The notes under the pieces are model-generated. The model had not been told where the DNA came from, made no database searches, and saw only the letters and a list, made by a program, of their open reading frames with translations. A stretch of DNA of 64,000 nucleotides from Heterohyrax brucei. Its lineage: Eukaryota; Chordata; Mammalia; Hyracoidea; Procaviidae. Shown piece by piece: positions 31,475-43,308 of the stretch (the first letter of the stretch is position 1; the number at the start of each line of letters is the position of its first letter). The stretch is taken from the NCBI GenBank assembly GCA_028571685.1, contig CM053143.1:56041208-56105207 (forward strand), written 5' to 3'. The translations under genes were made by a program, and so were the position numbers.

Positions 31475-33827
31475 TGTTTTTAATATTTCTAATCACTAAA
31501 TATAAATAGAAACAGAAGTTCCTTAGAATCCTTAATAATTTTTTAAAGTACTAAGGAGGCCCAAGACCAGTGTGTTCGAGAACCACTGCCATAGATAACC
31601 AGTTTAGGGAGCATTGCTGAAGCAGACAGAGGGAAAAATCATTCACGCTCAAACATTTTTTTCAAAGGAACATGGAACATCCAGAACGAAAGTTTCTTTC
31701 ATGACAAGGCTTATTTTTAAGTACATATAAGTGTGTGAGTACAAGCCTGTGATTCTGACATAATTGCACAAAAGGGGAGACTATTCTTATTTTTTCCTGC
31801 AACGTATAAAGCTTTAAAAATGAGGTGCCATATACCAAATTCTGTGCTGAAAGAAAAAAAAAAAGTACTAAATAGATCTCTGAACAAAGGAGCTTTTGTT
31901 GCTTTTGTTACTGGCTTGTCACTGTATATGGGTTCTTTACATTTTTAAAAACATTTGATTACAATGTATGAAGAAACATTTCATTGGTGCACAGACCTGA
32001 ACACAGGCAGAATAAATTATACCTTTTTTTTTTTTAAATTACAGAAAGAAATTGTTGATCTGAAAAATTTATACTCTGTACTGATTCATCAAAGTTAATA
32101 TTATAAATGTAGACTGTGGAATTTTTAGTATCGGAAATAACATGAGATTTTGGGTATCAAAAATACCTGAGTGGGTTAACCTGGAGCAGATGTTAATGGC
32201 AGAAGTTTTGTCATCTGTGTCCGCTGCCTCCCCTCCATTTCCTGCTTTGTGTTCTGATTAGGCAAACTATTTCAAGGACATAAAAGTGGGGTTTTTTTTT
32301 TGTTGTTGTTGTTGTTGTTTTTAACGTCAATGTGACACTCCTCTTGAGACAAGGCCTGAGACCCTCATTAGTCTGTGATTGAGGTTTTCAAGGAATCCGG
32401 CTATTGATTTCATAAAATTCCTTTCTTCAATGAATGTGCACAGTAGTTGCCAGCACCCTACACTAGTACCTAAACCTTGTTTTGCAGGAAGCAGGCAGGC
32501 TCCCAGTTAGAAATCTGACCTTCACAGTTCCTGTAGGATGTAAGAGACAATTGTATGTTATTTAAAATTTTGTTTTCTCTTACTGCATAACTGAGAAGTA
32601 GAACTAAAATTTCCAAGTAATTATGCTGAATTTGGACAAGTAGCTATCAGAAATATTGAACTCTTGATTATTCCTGATCTTAGGGGGTAAACGGGCTTGA
32701 CACCTGGGCCAAGGCTAGCACTTAGTGATTCCTAAATAATAACAGTAATTACAGTTTCCATTTATGTACATTAGTCTCTGAGTGTATGCTAAGAATTTGT
32801 AAAGGTTCATGAACTTTGGGATCAAAAGAATAATTCAGTTTGAACATGTGTGAAAAAAAAGTTACATTGGCTGGTATGTTGACTAAACATTTTGGAAGAT
32901 TTTTCTTCTCTGTATTAAGACCAAATTTATAATTTAAGCCTTGTAGTTATATTCCTAAATTTGATCTCTACTTAGGTTTTGCCTAGTTTCTTTTTCTGTT
33001 AAAGCAGGGTAGTCATACAGTAGTCATTTACATGAAAAACATGCTGTGGGAGTCAAGTTTTGCAGTTAAAATATTAATTAACCATCCAGTCTTGTAAACA
33101 CCGTAAGAAACTGAAATGAAACCAAGCAAAATAAAAGTAGGATTATGAAATGGTACATGTGTAGGATTCGGTTTAAGGTAGAGGTAAGAACAGAGGGTGG
33201 GAAATCGGAAGACCAGGATAATAATTTCAGTTTTAATAGTTGTGGTTTCCTCATTTAAATAAGAGCATTTGTCATATAATTTGTCAAGTTACTCTGTAAA
33301 ATCCCCTAACATATTCTGAAAGCTCTAAGACCAGTAGCTATCATTGTAATGGCCCTTCTTTTTACCTAATCATATCTTCCCCATTCTGCAAGCAAAGAGC
33401 AAATTATGTTTGCATGAGAATCCCTAGTTTCACTCAGCTCCAAATATAGGGTCCTCTTCCTGTGAACTCAGCTAAATCCATTCAGTTAGACATTCATATT
33501 AACTCCTTGAAGATATATATATAATGACTATATATATAGTCTTATTTAACTTACCCTGTATTTGTTTTATGTTCCTTAAAGTTAGTAAGATTTTTTTGCA
33601 TTTATTTTTGGGTCTTTTAAATCTTGCATTGTTTGCACACAATTGATGCGCTATTAGGACTTGTTGATTATTATATGACTGATAGACTTCATGAAGTGTT
33701 CAAGAGTACAGAAGAGATTTTTGCAGAATTTTTTAAAGAAATGATGGAAGAAAACACTTGTGAAACACACTTCCTTCTTTTGCAGGACAGAGAAGATCAC
33801 TCTAACTTGGAATTAGAACACATAAAC

Positions 33828-34020
33828 TAGTTGTTTGGGAATAGATTTTGACTCAGGGTGGTTTCAAGTATATCAGAGTAGAACTGTGGTTCATAAGATC
33901 CTCAAAAGCTAATTTTTCAGAAGTAGATTCTGGGCCCTTTTTCTGAGTTGCCTCTGAGTAGATTAGATCATCCAAGTTTTCTGTTTGTAGTCAAGAATGT
34001 TAAACGCTTACACAGAGCGG
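33828..34020 (-). mobile_element. AfroSINE, long subtype, diverged
   Basis: AATAGATTTTGACTCAGGGT tail, AGAGTAGAACTGTGGTTCAT, TTTTTCAGAAGTAGATTC and GAGTTGCCTCTGAGTAGATT in reversed long-subtype order. Confidence 0.65.
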
Positions 34021-34214
34021 GGACTCTAGGAACTGAAAAGGGCTATATAATCCATCCAGTTTAAGTTTTTTATTTCACAGATGGGAAAAAAAAATGGAGC
34101 TTAATAAGGTTTTGTGTATAAACAGAATCGATTTATGAACAGTTATTAATTTTCATATTAAACAACTACTATCATCACATGGTTTCATATAATATTTTTT
34201 TCAACTAGGCATTT

Positions 34215-34860
34215 TAAAAAGCAGAGACATAACTTTGATGACTAAGATACATCTAATCCATGCCATGACCTTTTAGATTGCCTCATATGTATGGGGAAAT
34301 TGGACAATGGAAAAGGGATAGGAAGACTGAGAAAGAATTGCGTTTGAACTCAATGTTGGCAAGAACGGTAAATATGTGGTGGACTGCCAGAAGAACAAAC
34401 AACTCAGTCTTAGAAATAACACAAAGAAAACGCTCCTCAGAAGGGAGGATGGGGAGATTTCGTCTCACTTATTTTAGATATATCATCAAGAAAGACCAGT
34501 TACAGAAAACCGGAAAAACTACAAAAAAACAAAACCCAACTCATTGCTGTCAATTCCTACTCACAGAAACCCTGTAGAACAGAGTAGAACTGCCGCACGG
34601 CATTTCCAGGGAGCAACAACTGGACTTCAACTGACGGCATCTGGATTAGCAGTCACGGCACGTAACCATTATGCCACCAAGGTTTCCACCTAGCCGGAAG
34701 AAAAGTACACCCTGCTTGAGCAGACGTCAGCAAAAAGAAGGAGTGCCTCCCATGGGACTGACCGACACAACAGCCACAGCAATGAACTCTAACACACCAA
34801 GAATGATGAGGATGCGTGTGAAATGTATGTGATGTTTAAGGCTCCCGATCTTTTTATCCT
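34215..34860 (+). mobile_element. RTE LINE 3'-end fragment, split by an AfroSINE
   Basis: GATGACTAAGATACATCTAA through TGGTGGACTGCCAGAAGAAC to TATATCATCAAGAAAGACCA matches the RTE end region; it resumes after the SINE at 34690 with GTCAGCAAAAAGAAGGAGTG and CACAACAGCCACAGCAATG. An open frame of 99 codons here is chance in the repeat. Confidence 0.8.
34515..34688 (-). mobile_element. AfroSINE, short form, nested in RTE
   Basis: AACTCATTGCTGTCAATTCC tail, AACTGCCGCACGGCATTTCC, CATTATGCCACCAAGGTTTC head end. Confidence 0.85.
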
Positions 34861-35270
34861 GGTTGTCAGAAATTCAGGGAATGGGGGGAGGGGGGGAAGC
34901 CAAACCAGCAAATAGCAAAATGCATGTAGACTCAGGATTTTAAAATCATAACCTGACGAATCTACCTATTGAGGTAATTTATTTATTCTAAGCTATTTTC
35001 TATCTTAAAGGGCAAATCATTTCTGACTTTATTTATTTATTTTTTTCTGGAAAGGAAGGCTCATGTGTCTTGTTTCTTAAGATTCTGTGAAAGGAAGTGA
35101 AAACATGATTTAAAATTTGTGATTTTGTATAAATCCTATGAAATAATCACTTTTGAACAAGAAGGAAAACTGGGCCTTAGAACTGCAACCCTCACTGGTT
35201 TATAGGACAAAAGGAATTGCAAAGAAAATCGTTGTTTTCAGGAATATGAAATATCTACATCATTTACAAT
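34861..35270. other. Unique sequence with a G-run
   Basis: Contains GGGGGGAGGGGGGGAAG at 34880-34897; otherwise nothing recognised. Confidence 0.45.
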
Positions 35271-35452
35271 ATTGGAACCCTAGTGGCATAATGGTTAAGA
35301 ATTCAACTACTAATGAAAAGGCTGGCATTTCGAATCCACCCCAGCAAATCCTTGAAAAGCCTGTGGTGCAGTTCTACTCTGTTGTATAGAGTTGCTATAT
35401 GGTCACTAGCAGTCAGAGTCACCATGACAGCAACGTGTTTGGCTTTGTGGGG
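35271..35452 (+). mobile_element. AfroSINE, short form
   Basis: ATTGGAACCCTAGTGGCATA head, CATTTCGAATCCACCCCAGC, AGTCAGAGTCACCATGACAG tail. A small insertion lies near 35395-35410. Confidence 0.85.
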
Positions 35453-36539
35453 GTGGTGGATTACATACATATCAGAGCATCAGATTCATTATAAAGCTAA
35501 ACCTGAAGTGATATTCATCTTCAGTGTTATTATGGTCAACCTGCATACCTAAGTCAATCAAAATACAGAAGCCATTTCATACCTCAGAGGTCTAATAGGA
35601 TAGCATTCACTCATATTTTTATGTTACAGGCATTAAATGTGGAGTTTTTTTACACTGCAAGGAAAAAAACATTAATCTGAAAACTGAGTTAGAGGAAAGA
35701 AGCTTTTTTTTTTTTTTCCTCCTTTCTTTCTTTTTTTAAACTCAAAAGCCAGGCCAAGATCGGTAAGTCCTTTTCTTTCTTTTTTTTTTTTTTAATATCA
35801 CATTTTAATGACATATCAGTTTTCTGGTACAGAAATTATTTTACTGAATCTTGTAAGTCAGCCTAAAAAACTTAACCTTCAGTGTTCCTTTTAATAAGAG
35901 TTCTCCATCAGTGGAGAAACAGCGATCATCAAACAATGATCGCACTACCTAGGTGAGAAAAGAAGCTGAATATGAAAAAATAAAAAGTGAAGACTTGGGA
36001 ATTTAAAGGCAAAAACATGGTCACCTTATGCTAAAATGAAACACAGACTAGGGTTCCATAGCTGTCATATAAAATATTACAAAAATTAGAACAGAGTCGA
36101 ATGTCTGCATCTTTCACTAATGGGTGAGAAAAATTGAATTCAGAAAGAAGACAGAAGTGTCTAATGATATAAAGCTTGGTACGGTCATTTGAGCCTCTGA
36201 ACACGCCACTCAGATTCAAATTTTTATTGAGTGTTCCTTCCATGAAATCAAAAGCACATTTAGACTGCACTTTCTCATTTAACAACCATGTGTCAGGCCT
36301 ATCAATGCCAGAGCCGTGCTAAGCAATGTGTGAAACTGGATGGGAATCAGAGGCCCTCTGTCCTCTTGTCCTAGGAGAGAGTACAGAGTGTTAAGAATGT
36401 GGGACGGAGGATTGTCTCCAGGTAAGGCTGGAGACTAATTCTACTGCAAGGCTGGCAGCCAGAACAATTCCCTGAGATAAATCAACTGATTTCACTGTCA
36501 ACTCCTCATGCGAATTCAGGAAGATAAATGGGAGAAGGA
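35453..36539. other. Unique sequence with two poly(T) tracts
   Basis: T-rich runs at 35706-35740 and 35772-35796 may be reversed tails of unrecognised retroposons. No gene seen. Confidence 0.45.
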
Positions 36540-36755
36540 GACACTGAGACTGAACTTCACAATACTGGGTTCAAGTCCCAGCTGTACTCTCTCCCTCACC
36601 TCCCAGGGGTTAGGAAGATGCAACTTAACCTCTTCAGGAATCATTTTCTCAACCGATAATATAACATTAAACTTTTCTATATTCACCTCATACAATCCTT
36701 ACTGTTACCAGGATTAAATGAGAAAGTCAGTGTAAAAGCACTTTATGTATTTGAA
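36540..36755 (+). repeat. MIR SINE
   Basis: ACTGGGTTCAAGTCCCAGCT, TGCAACTTAACCTCTTCAGG and TTACCAGGATTAAATGAGAA, then AAAGCACTTTATGTATT, follow the MIR order closely. Confidence 0.85.
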
Positions 36756-37263
36756 ATCACTACAAAGAGTAAACAAGTCTCATTCCTCACAGATAAAAAA
36801 GAGATGATGTATTTCAGAAACGTGATTATTATTTCACAAGTTTGTTTCAGTGTTGCTATTTTCTCCCACTTGTCATTCAGTTTATAGTACTGTGGAGGCT
36901 CGCATGTTGCTGTGCTCCTGGAAGCCATGTCACCAGTACTCAGATACCAGCAGAGTCACACATGATAAATAAGTTTCAGTTGAACTTTCTGACTACTACA
37001 GACTGGAAAGTAGGACCCAGCAGTCTACTTCTCAACAGAATTAGCTGGTGAAAACCGCATGAATGCTAGTGGAACACTGTCAGATAAGGGCCAGAAAATG
37101 AGGCCCCCAAGAGGTAAGTCACTCAAAAGATGACTCGGGAGGAGCAGCCTCCTCGAAGTAGAGTCTACCTTAATGACTTGGATAGAGTAAAGCCTTCAGG
37201 ACCTTAATTAGCTGATGTACCACAACTCAAAACAAGAAGAAACAGCTGTAAACATCCATTAAT

Positions 37264-39735
37264 AATCAGGACATGAAATATATGAAGTATAAATCTAGGA
37301 AAATTGGAAATCATTAAAAATTAAATGGACCACATAAATATCAATATCCTAGGCATTAGCGAGCTGAAATGGACTGGTATTGGCTGTTATAAATCAAACA
37401 GTCATATGGTCTACTATGCCAGAAACAAAAACTTGCAGAGGCGTGATCACCAAAAAGAACATTTCGAGATGTATCCTGAAGTACAACACAGTCATAATAA
37501 GGTAATATACCTATGCCTAAAAGGAAAGTCAGTTAATACAACTACTATTCAAATGTACACACCAAGCACTAAGGCCAAAGATGAAGAGATTTAAGATTTA
37601 TACCAGCTTCTGGAGTCCAAAATAGATTGGACATGCAATCAGGATGCATAGATAATTACTGGTGACTGGAATGCAAAAGTTGAAAACAAAGAAGAATGGG
37701 TGGTTGGAAAATACAGCCTCGGTGACAGAAATGATGCTAGAGATCATATGATAAAATATTCTAAGACCAATGACTTCTTCATTGTAAACAGCATATTTCA
37801 CCAACATAAATGGTAACCATACACACAGACCTTGCTAGAGGGAATACACAGAAATCAGATTGACTATATCTGTGGAAAGAGATAATGGCAAAGCTCAATA
37901 TCATAAGTCAGAACAAGATCAAGTGTTGACTGAGGAACAGACTATCAAATGCTTGCATGTAAGTTCAAATTGAAACTGAAGAAAATTAGAACAAGTTCAA
38001 GAGAACCAAAGCATGACCTTAAGTATATCCCACTGAGTTTATAGACCATGTCAAGAATAGATTTGAATTATTGAACACTGGTGACTGAAGGTCAGGCAAG
38101 AAGACAGGAAAGAAAGAAAAGACCAAACTGGATGTCAGAAGAGACTGTGAAACTTGTTTTTGAGTGTAAAGCAGCTAAAGCAAAAGGGTGGAATGACGAA
38201 ATTAAAGAACTGAACAGAAGATTTCAAACGGGGGCTCAAGAAGACGAACTAAAGTATTACAATGACATGTGCAAAGGATTTGAAACAGATAGCCAAAAGG
38301 GAAGAATATGTTTTGCATTTATCAACCTAAAAGAATTAAAGAAAAAAATGCAAGCCTCGAGTTGCAATAGTGAAGAATTCTACAGGGAAAACATTAAATG
38401 ACTCAGGAAGTATCAAAAGAATATGAAAGAAATACACAGTATCATTATACCAGAAAGAAGCAGTTAACATTTAGCCATTTCGAGAGGTAGCAAATGATTA
38501 GGAACCAATGATACTGCAGGAAGACGTTGAAGCTACGTTGAAGGCATTGGCAAAAAGCAGGGCTCCAAGAATTGACAGAATATCAATTGAGATGATTCAA
38601 CAAACAGATGCAGTACTAGAAGTACTGACTCGTGTATGCCATGACATTTAGAAGACTGTTACCTGGCCAACTGACTGAACGAGGTCCATATTTATGCCAT
38701 TCCCCGAGAAAGGTCACCCAGCTGAAGGCAGAAATGATTGAACCATATCATTAACATCACATGCAAGTAAAATTTTGCTAAAGATCATTCAAAAGTGACT
38801 GTAATAGTACAGTGACCAAGAACTGCCAGAAAGTCAAGTCAGTATTGGAAAAGGACAGGGAACTAGGGATATTGTTGCTGATGCCAAATAAATTTTGGCT
38901 GAAAGCAGAGAATGCCAGAAAGATGTTTACCTGTTTTATTGACCATGCAAAGGCATTTGACTGTGTAGATCATAACAAATTATCAGTAACATTGCAGAGA
39001 AAGGGAATTCCAGAGTCCTCAATTGTGCTCATAAGGAACCTACTTGGATCAAGAGGCAGCAGAACAAGCAGATGCTACATGGTTTAGTCAGGAAAGGTAT
39101 GCATCGGGGTTGTATCCTTTCACCATAAGTTTTCAATCTGTATATCGCGCCCCCTGCACGCCAAAAAAACCAAACCTGGTGCCATCTAATCAATACCAAC
39201 TCGCAGTGACCCTATGTCGACTCTATAGGACAGAGTAGAACTACCTCATAGAGTTTCTAAGAAGCATCTGGTGAATTTGAACTGTCGACCTCTTGGCTAA
39301 GAGGGATAGCACTTATCCACTACACCACCAGGGTTTCAATCTCTATGCCGAGCAAATAATCTGAGAAACTGGGCTATATGAGGGAGAATGAAGTATCAAG
39401 ATTGGAAGAAATCTCATGAACAACCTGTATTACGCAGATGACACAACCTTGCTTGGTGGAAGTGAAGACGGTTTGAAACACTTATTGGTGAAGATCAAAG
39501 AGCACAGTCTTCAGTATGGATGGTACCTCAACATCAAGAAAACAAAAGTCTTCACAACTAGGCCCATAAGCAACATCGTGATAAATGGAGAAAGGACTGA
39601 ATTTGTAAGGATTTTATTTTACTTGGTTCTACAATCAACACCCAGGGAAGCAGCAGTCAAGAAATAAAGAGATGCATTGCACTGCAAAAATCTGATGCAA
39701 AAGACCTCTTTAAAGTGTTGAAAAGATGTTACTTT
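37264..39735 (+). pseudogene. RTE endonuclease/reverse transcriptase, disabled
   Basis: Single-ORF RTE polyprotein, now in several frames. The apurinic-like endonuclease shows ILGISELKWTGIG (catalytic Glu region, about 37340-37380) and IITGDWNAKV (about 37652-37681). A basic linker follows (RRQERKKRPNWMSEETVKL). The reverse transcriptase keeps FIDHAKAFDCVDHNKL (first catalytic Asp) and NNLYYADDTTLLGG (catalytic Asp pair, 39419-39460). Stops at 37592 and 38399 and several indels separate these blocks, and a SINE lies inside the RT. It cannot produce active enzyme. Its relatives nick DNA and reverse-transcribe their own and SINE RNAs. Confidence 0.88.
39131..39346 (-). mobile_element. AfroSINE with 13-bp target-site duplication, inside RTE RT
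   Basis: TTTCAATCTGTAT at 39131-39143 and TTTCAATCTCTAT at 39334-39346 bracket a reversed SINE (39144-39333): CTGGTGCCATCTAATCAATA tail to CTACACCACCAGGG head. The sequence on both sides is continuous RTE. Confidence 0.95.
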
Positions 39736-40195
39736 AAAGACTAAGTTTCACCTGACCCAAGTCATGGTATTTTCAGTTGCCTGATATGTATGTGAAAGCT
39801 GGACAATGAATAAGGAAGACAGAAATAAAATTGACTCCTTTGAATTGTGGTGTTGGAGAAGAAAATTGAATATACTGTGGACTGCCAGATCTATCCTGGA
39901 ACAAGTATAACCAGAGTACTCTTTGGAAGCAAAAATGCAAGACTGCGTCTTACATACTTTGGACATGTCAGGAGGGATCAGTTTCTGGATAGGACATTAT
40001 ACTCGGTAAAGTAGGGTTCAGAGAAAAAGAGGAAGTCCCTCAACAAGACAGAGTGAGACAATAACTATACCAATGGGCTTAAGTATAAAAATGATTGTGG
40101 ACATGGTACCGGACTAGACAGTGTTTTGTTCTATTGTACATAGGATTGGTATGAATCAGAACAAACTCGACAGCACCTAAAGTGAACAACAACGT

Positions 40196-41431
40196 GGCTA
40201 TTTTATGAAGATTAATATATTACATTATATTTATATTAGCTTGATTGAATAAGGGATTATCAGCTTTGCTCATAGAATGCACACCTTACTGGTACAAAAA
40301 AAAGAAAAAGAAATAAAACATGACATGTATAAATTGGGAATGTCAAATAGTGTTTATATATATTTAAAACATGCAAAGTTATACACAATTAGAAAATAAA
40401 TCCACTGCTGTTTTTGATGTACTCTAGGTACAAGTTACAAAAGGCAAGGAGAGCAAGAAATAATAAAACTGCATCCGTATTTCTAAAGGAAACAATTAAA
40501 AAAAACTTTAGCAAAAGATGCTCTATGATTAGTTCTGCATATAAGTATGTAAATGATGCAATTATAATGTGTGCTATAAAAGACAGTTTTCTGACTTCCC
40601 TATCAAAGCATCAAATTTAGCCTTAGAGACATGAAAGAAATTAAAACATCATTTTAAAAGATTAATTTGAGACTAGCCTTATAGAAAGGAAAACATTAAG
40701 TTGAAAATGATGGCCCTTTTCTTGATGAATTCCTTGATGAAGGTAACGAAGAATTTTCTACTATAGGAAGAGAAGGCCTGCTACTCAAATGTGAAATACT
40801 TGACTATTAGCTTTAGAATGCACTTTTTTTTTTTTTTTTTTTTTTGCAGCCACAGCAAAAGAGATGAAATTCTGCCTAGTAATTGTAAGGAGAAAGATAA
40901 GCCGTTCTATTAAGAGTTTCTGCTAACCTTGCTACATTTAGTATCAGAAAGAAAGTGGAGATTTGCAGCTTACCAAATTCCAAAACCAAGAAAATGAGAA
41001 GGAGAAAGGTGTTTTTTTCTTTTTCAAAAAAAACACAACCAAAAAAAGACATGCATTCTGTTTTAGCAATCTTGTCTGCTTTCAGGGCACTAGATAGCTA
41101 TAATAGGATTAACTTCAAGACAGTTTTAATCACAATGTTATTAAGTTATTGGGTTCATGCTGTATCTCATATACACAGACACATTTTTCTTGTAGTTTAA
41201 TTGGGGATTGGAATTACAGAGATAAATAAAAATTTTTGATTTCAACCCTTTTCTTTTGCCTAGTCAATGGCATTTGAATGAAGACATTCGTTTTTGTTTG
41301 GTATAAAGACATCTTAAATCAAACTATATTATTTAGGAAAGTGGAAGGAACTGAAATGAATTTGGGGTTAAGATAGATGAAATTTTATTGTGGGATTCTT
41401 GTATCCACATTTTTCTCAATCTATAACATTA
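40196..41431. other. Unique sequence with a long poly(T)
   Basis: A run of about 23 T at 40826-40848 precedes GCAGCCACAG. No gene or repeat body was recognised. Frames of 68 and 81 codons here have no domain. Confidence 0.45.
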
Positions 41432-41605
41432 AATGGGAACACTGGTGGCACAGTGCTTAAGAGCTATGGCTGCTAACCAAAAGGTTGGCAGTTCACATCT
41501 GCCGGGTGCTCCTTGGAAACTCTATGGGGTAGTTCTACTCTGCCCTGTAGGTTTGTTATGAGTCAGAATCTGCTTGATAGCAGTGAGTTTATTTTGGGTT
41601 TGTAT
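41432..41605 (+). mobile_element. AfroSINE, short form
   Basis: GGGAACACTGGTGGCACAGTG head, AAAAGGTTGGCAGTTCACAT, GTTATGAGTCAGAATCTGC tail. Confidence 0.9.
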
Positions 41606-41744
41606 ATGTCAAATATCTCCTTCAAGCCTGATTCTTCATCAAAAAAGGGGAAATATTAATTGTTATTACTGATAGTTCTTAGTTGAAAGCAACAGAAACA
41701 GAGTTTGGCTGACTAATGAGAAGAAGAGCTGAATAATAAGTATT

Positions 41745-41903
41745 ATTGGACATTCATGGGGAGCTTTCTACATGACAAAGAATCTGCTAGGTACTACATA
41801 GTCCTTGAATCCCCACACTATCATTCCTTTTCACAAGTAAGGAAACTGAGACACATAGGGATTGAGTTGCTTACACAGCTAGGAAGAGGTAGACTGAATT
41901 TTC
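41745..41903 (-). repeat. MIR SINE
   Basis: CACAAGTAAGGAAACTGAGA, TTGAGTTGCTTACACAGCTA and GAAGAGGTAGACTGAATTT are the reversed MIR core and 5' part. Confidence 0.8.
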
Positions 41904-41906
41904 TGA

Positions 41907-41928
41907 CTTGACGGCACTTGGCTTTGGC
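41907..41928 (+). mobile_element. Ultra-short AfroSINE/RTE tail
   Basis: CTTGACGGCACTTGGCTTTG plus GC lies between a MIR and a 5'-truncated RTE. Confidence 0.55.
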
Positions 41929-41929
41929 A

Positions 41930-42398
41930 TTATGGCATGCAAAATACACATGCAAAAAGTAGACAATGAAAAAAGAAGACCAAAGGATAACCGATTCATT
42001 TAAGTTACGGTGTTGGTGAGGAATATCAGATATACTGTGGACTGCCAGAAGAATGAACAAACCTGTCTTGGAAGAAGTACAGCCAAAATACTCCTTAGAA
42101 ACAAAGCCAGTGAGACTTAATCTCACCTGGTTTGTACGTGTTATTGGGAACAACCAGCTCTTGGAGAAGGACGTTATTATATCTGCTAAAGAACAGAGTT
42201 ACTAAAAAAGAGGAAGATGTTCAACAAGACAGATTGACAGGAAGACTTTCAACAAGATGGACTGACTCAGTGGCTGCAGCAACAGGCTCCAACACAACAC
42301 TGACCGGAAGAACAGTGCAGGACCGGGCAGGGTCTGGTTCCGCTGTACACTGGGGTGCTGTGTGAGTCGGTTCAGCAGCACCTAAAGAACAACAACAC
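41930..42398 (+). mobile_element. RTE LINE 3'-end fragment
   Basis: GCATGCAAAATACACATGC through TATACTGTGGACTGCCAGAA, AATACTCCTTAGAAACAAAG and GGACTGACTCAGTGGCTGCA to a CACCTAAAGAACAACAAC end. A small internal duplication of the ACAAGACAGATTGACAGGAAG type occurs at 42220-42265. Confidence 0.85.
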
Positions 42399-42984
42399 TG
42401 TGGTCTTAAGACCTGTGTTCTTAATCAATAGCATCCACTACAACTCTGGCACATTGAAATAGTACTGGGTAGCTGACAGAAATATCTAGTATACTTGAAA
42501 ATCAGACTCAAGGTATAGCAGCCAAGAACAATGCTCACATCAGTGCTGTGGAAACCGTTGCTGCCATCACCAAGCCCCCAAACTAATCTTCTAAATGTGT
42601 ACCATTTCCAGTTAATGTATGAAAGCTTGAATTTCTGCAGCTTTTCGTCTTGCTATCATCAGTGCCATCATTCTGTTTTGAATTAGTCTTTGGTAAGGCT
42701 AGATGTGATCATGAGCCTGGATTCATATGTCTGGCTCCCCCTGCAAGGGAGGATCGAAAAGAGTTTTTGACTTTTTCTGCTTCCTTTGACCAAAAAACCT
42801 GCTTTGTCCCACTAGGACTCGAAACGAGTCAGAGAAAAAGGCTCTCAAGTGTTGAAATAGGTAGATAAACAATAAAAGTCCTTGTTCATAGTTCTGATGA
42901 TTAAAATAGGTAATTATGCAATATGCCACTGGGTTAGTGACGAACTGTGATTGATGTCAGCTGGGTTTAAACCCTAAGTCTTGC
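42399..42984. other. Unique sequence
   Basis: Nothing recognised; a 72-codon frame at 42650-42868 shows no domain. Confidence 0.4.
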
Positions 42985-43308
42985 TCTCATTGTTTCGTTT
43001 GCTGCTACTGAGTTGGCCCCTGACTCTTGGTGACCCCACACACACCAGAACAAAGGGTTGCCTGACTCTGTGCTACACACACAGTCATTGTGTGTTGGAC
43101 CATTGTGACCTAAAGAGTTTTCTTTGTCTGACTTTCAAAACTAGATCACCCGGCCTTTCTTTCGAGTCCATCTTCAAGTGTACAATTCAGCATCACAGAG
43201 ACATCTAACACTCCACACTAGGTGTACTATACACGAATCAAAGTCAAGTCCCCCTGTGGAAGGCACGGTTCTGCCACTGAGCCACTGTTGCCCCCATACT
43301 TGTGTGAC
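42985..43308 (-). mobile_element. Composite SINE with tRNA-Gly-like head, minus strand
   Basis: On the minus strand it starts CAGTGGCTCAGTGGCAGAACC, which resembles the 5' half (A-box region) of tRNA-Gly, runs through a body with GATCACCCGGCCTTTCTTTC, and ends in the RTE/AfroSINE-like tail TTGGCCCCTGACTCTTGGTG (complement strand). The head differs from that of AfroSINE, so this is a separate SINE sharing the same tail. The body is also seen at 18376-18612. Confidence 0.6.

Larger units (their letters stand above)
30013..33827. other. Largest repeat-poor stretch (3.8 kb)
   Basis: Apart from a 22-bp SINE tail (31453-31474), an AT-rich patch (30850-30945) and short A or T runs (30509, 32020, 32290), no transposon was recognised. 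No long open frame or exon-like signal was found. A weak MIR-like segment may lie at 33200-33300. Confidence 0.5.
36885..40195 (+). mobile_element. RTE (BovB-like) LINE, near full length
   Basis: About 3.1 kb once the nested AfroSINE (39144-39333) is removed. It has a 5' UTR-like leader (36885-37260), endonuclease, linker, reverse transcriptase and a 3' end with CGACAGCACCTAAAG and a CAACAAC tail. The end of its 3' region is the same as the AfroSINE tail. The orientation and order of parts match the BovB/RTE clade found in ruminants, afrotherians, squamates and others. The other RTE pieces in the window align to its 3' two-thirds. Confidence 0.88.

Noticed and set aside
40826..40865. Poly(T) followed by GCAG, resembling a 3' splice site
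   Set aside because: A pure T homopolymer is more typical of a reversed retroposon tail, and no exon-like frame follows.
41821..42153. 110-codon minus-strand frame
   Set aside because: It runs across the antisense strands of a MIR and an RTE end; not a gene.
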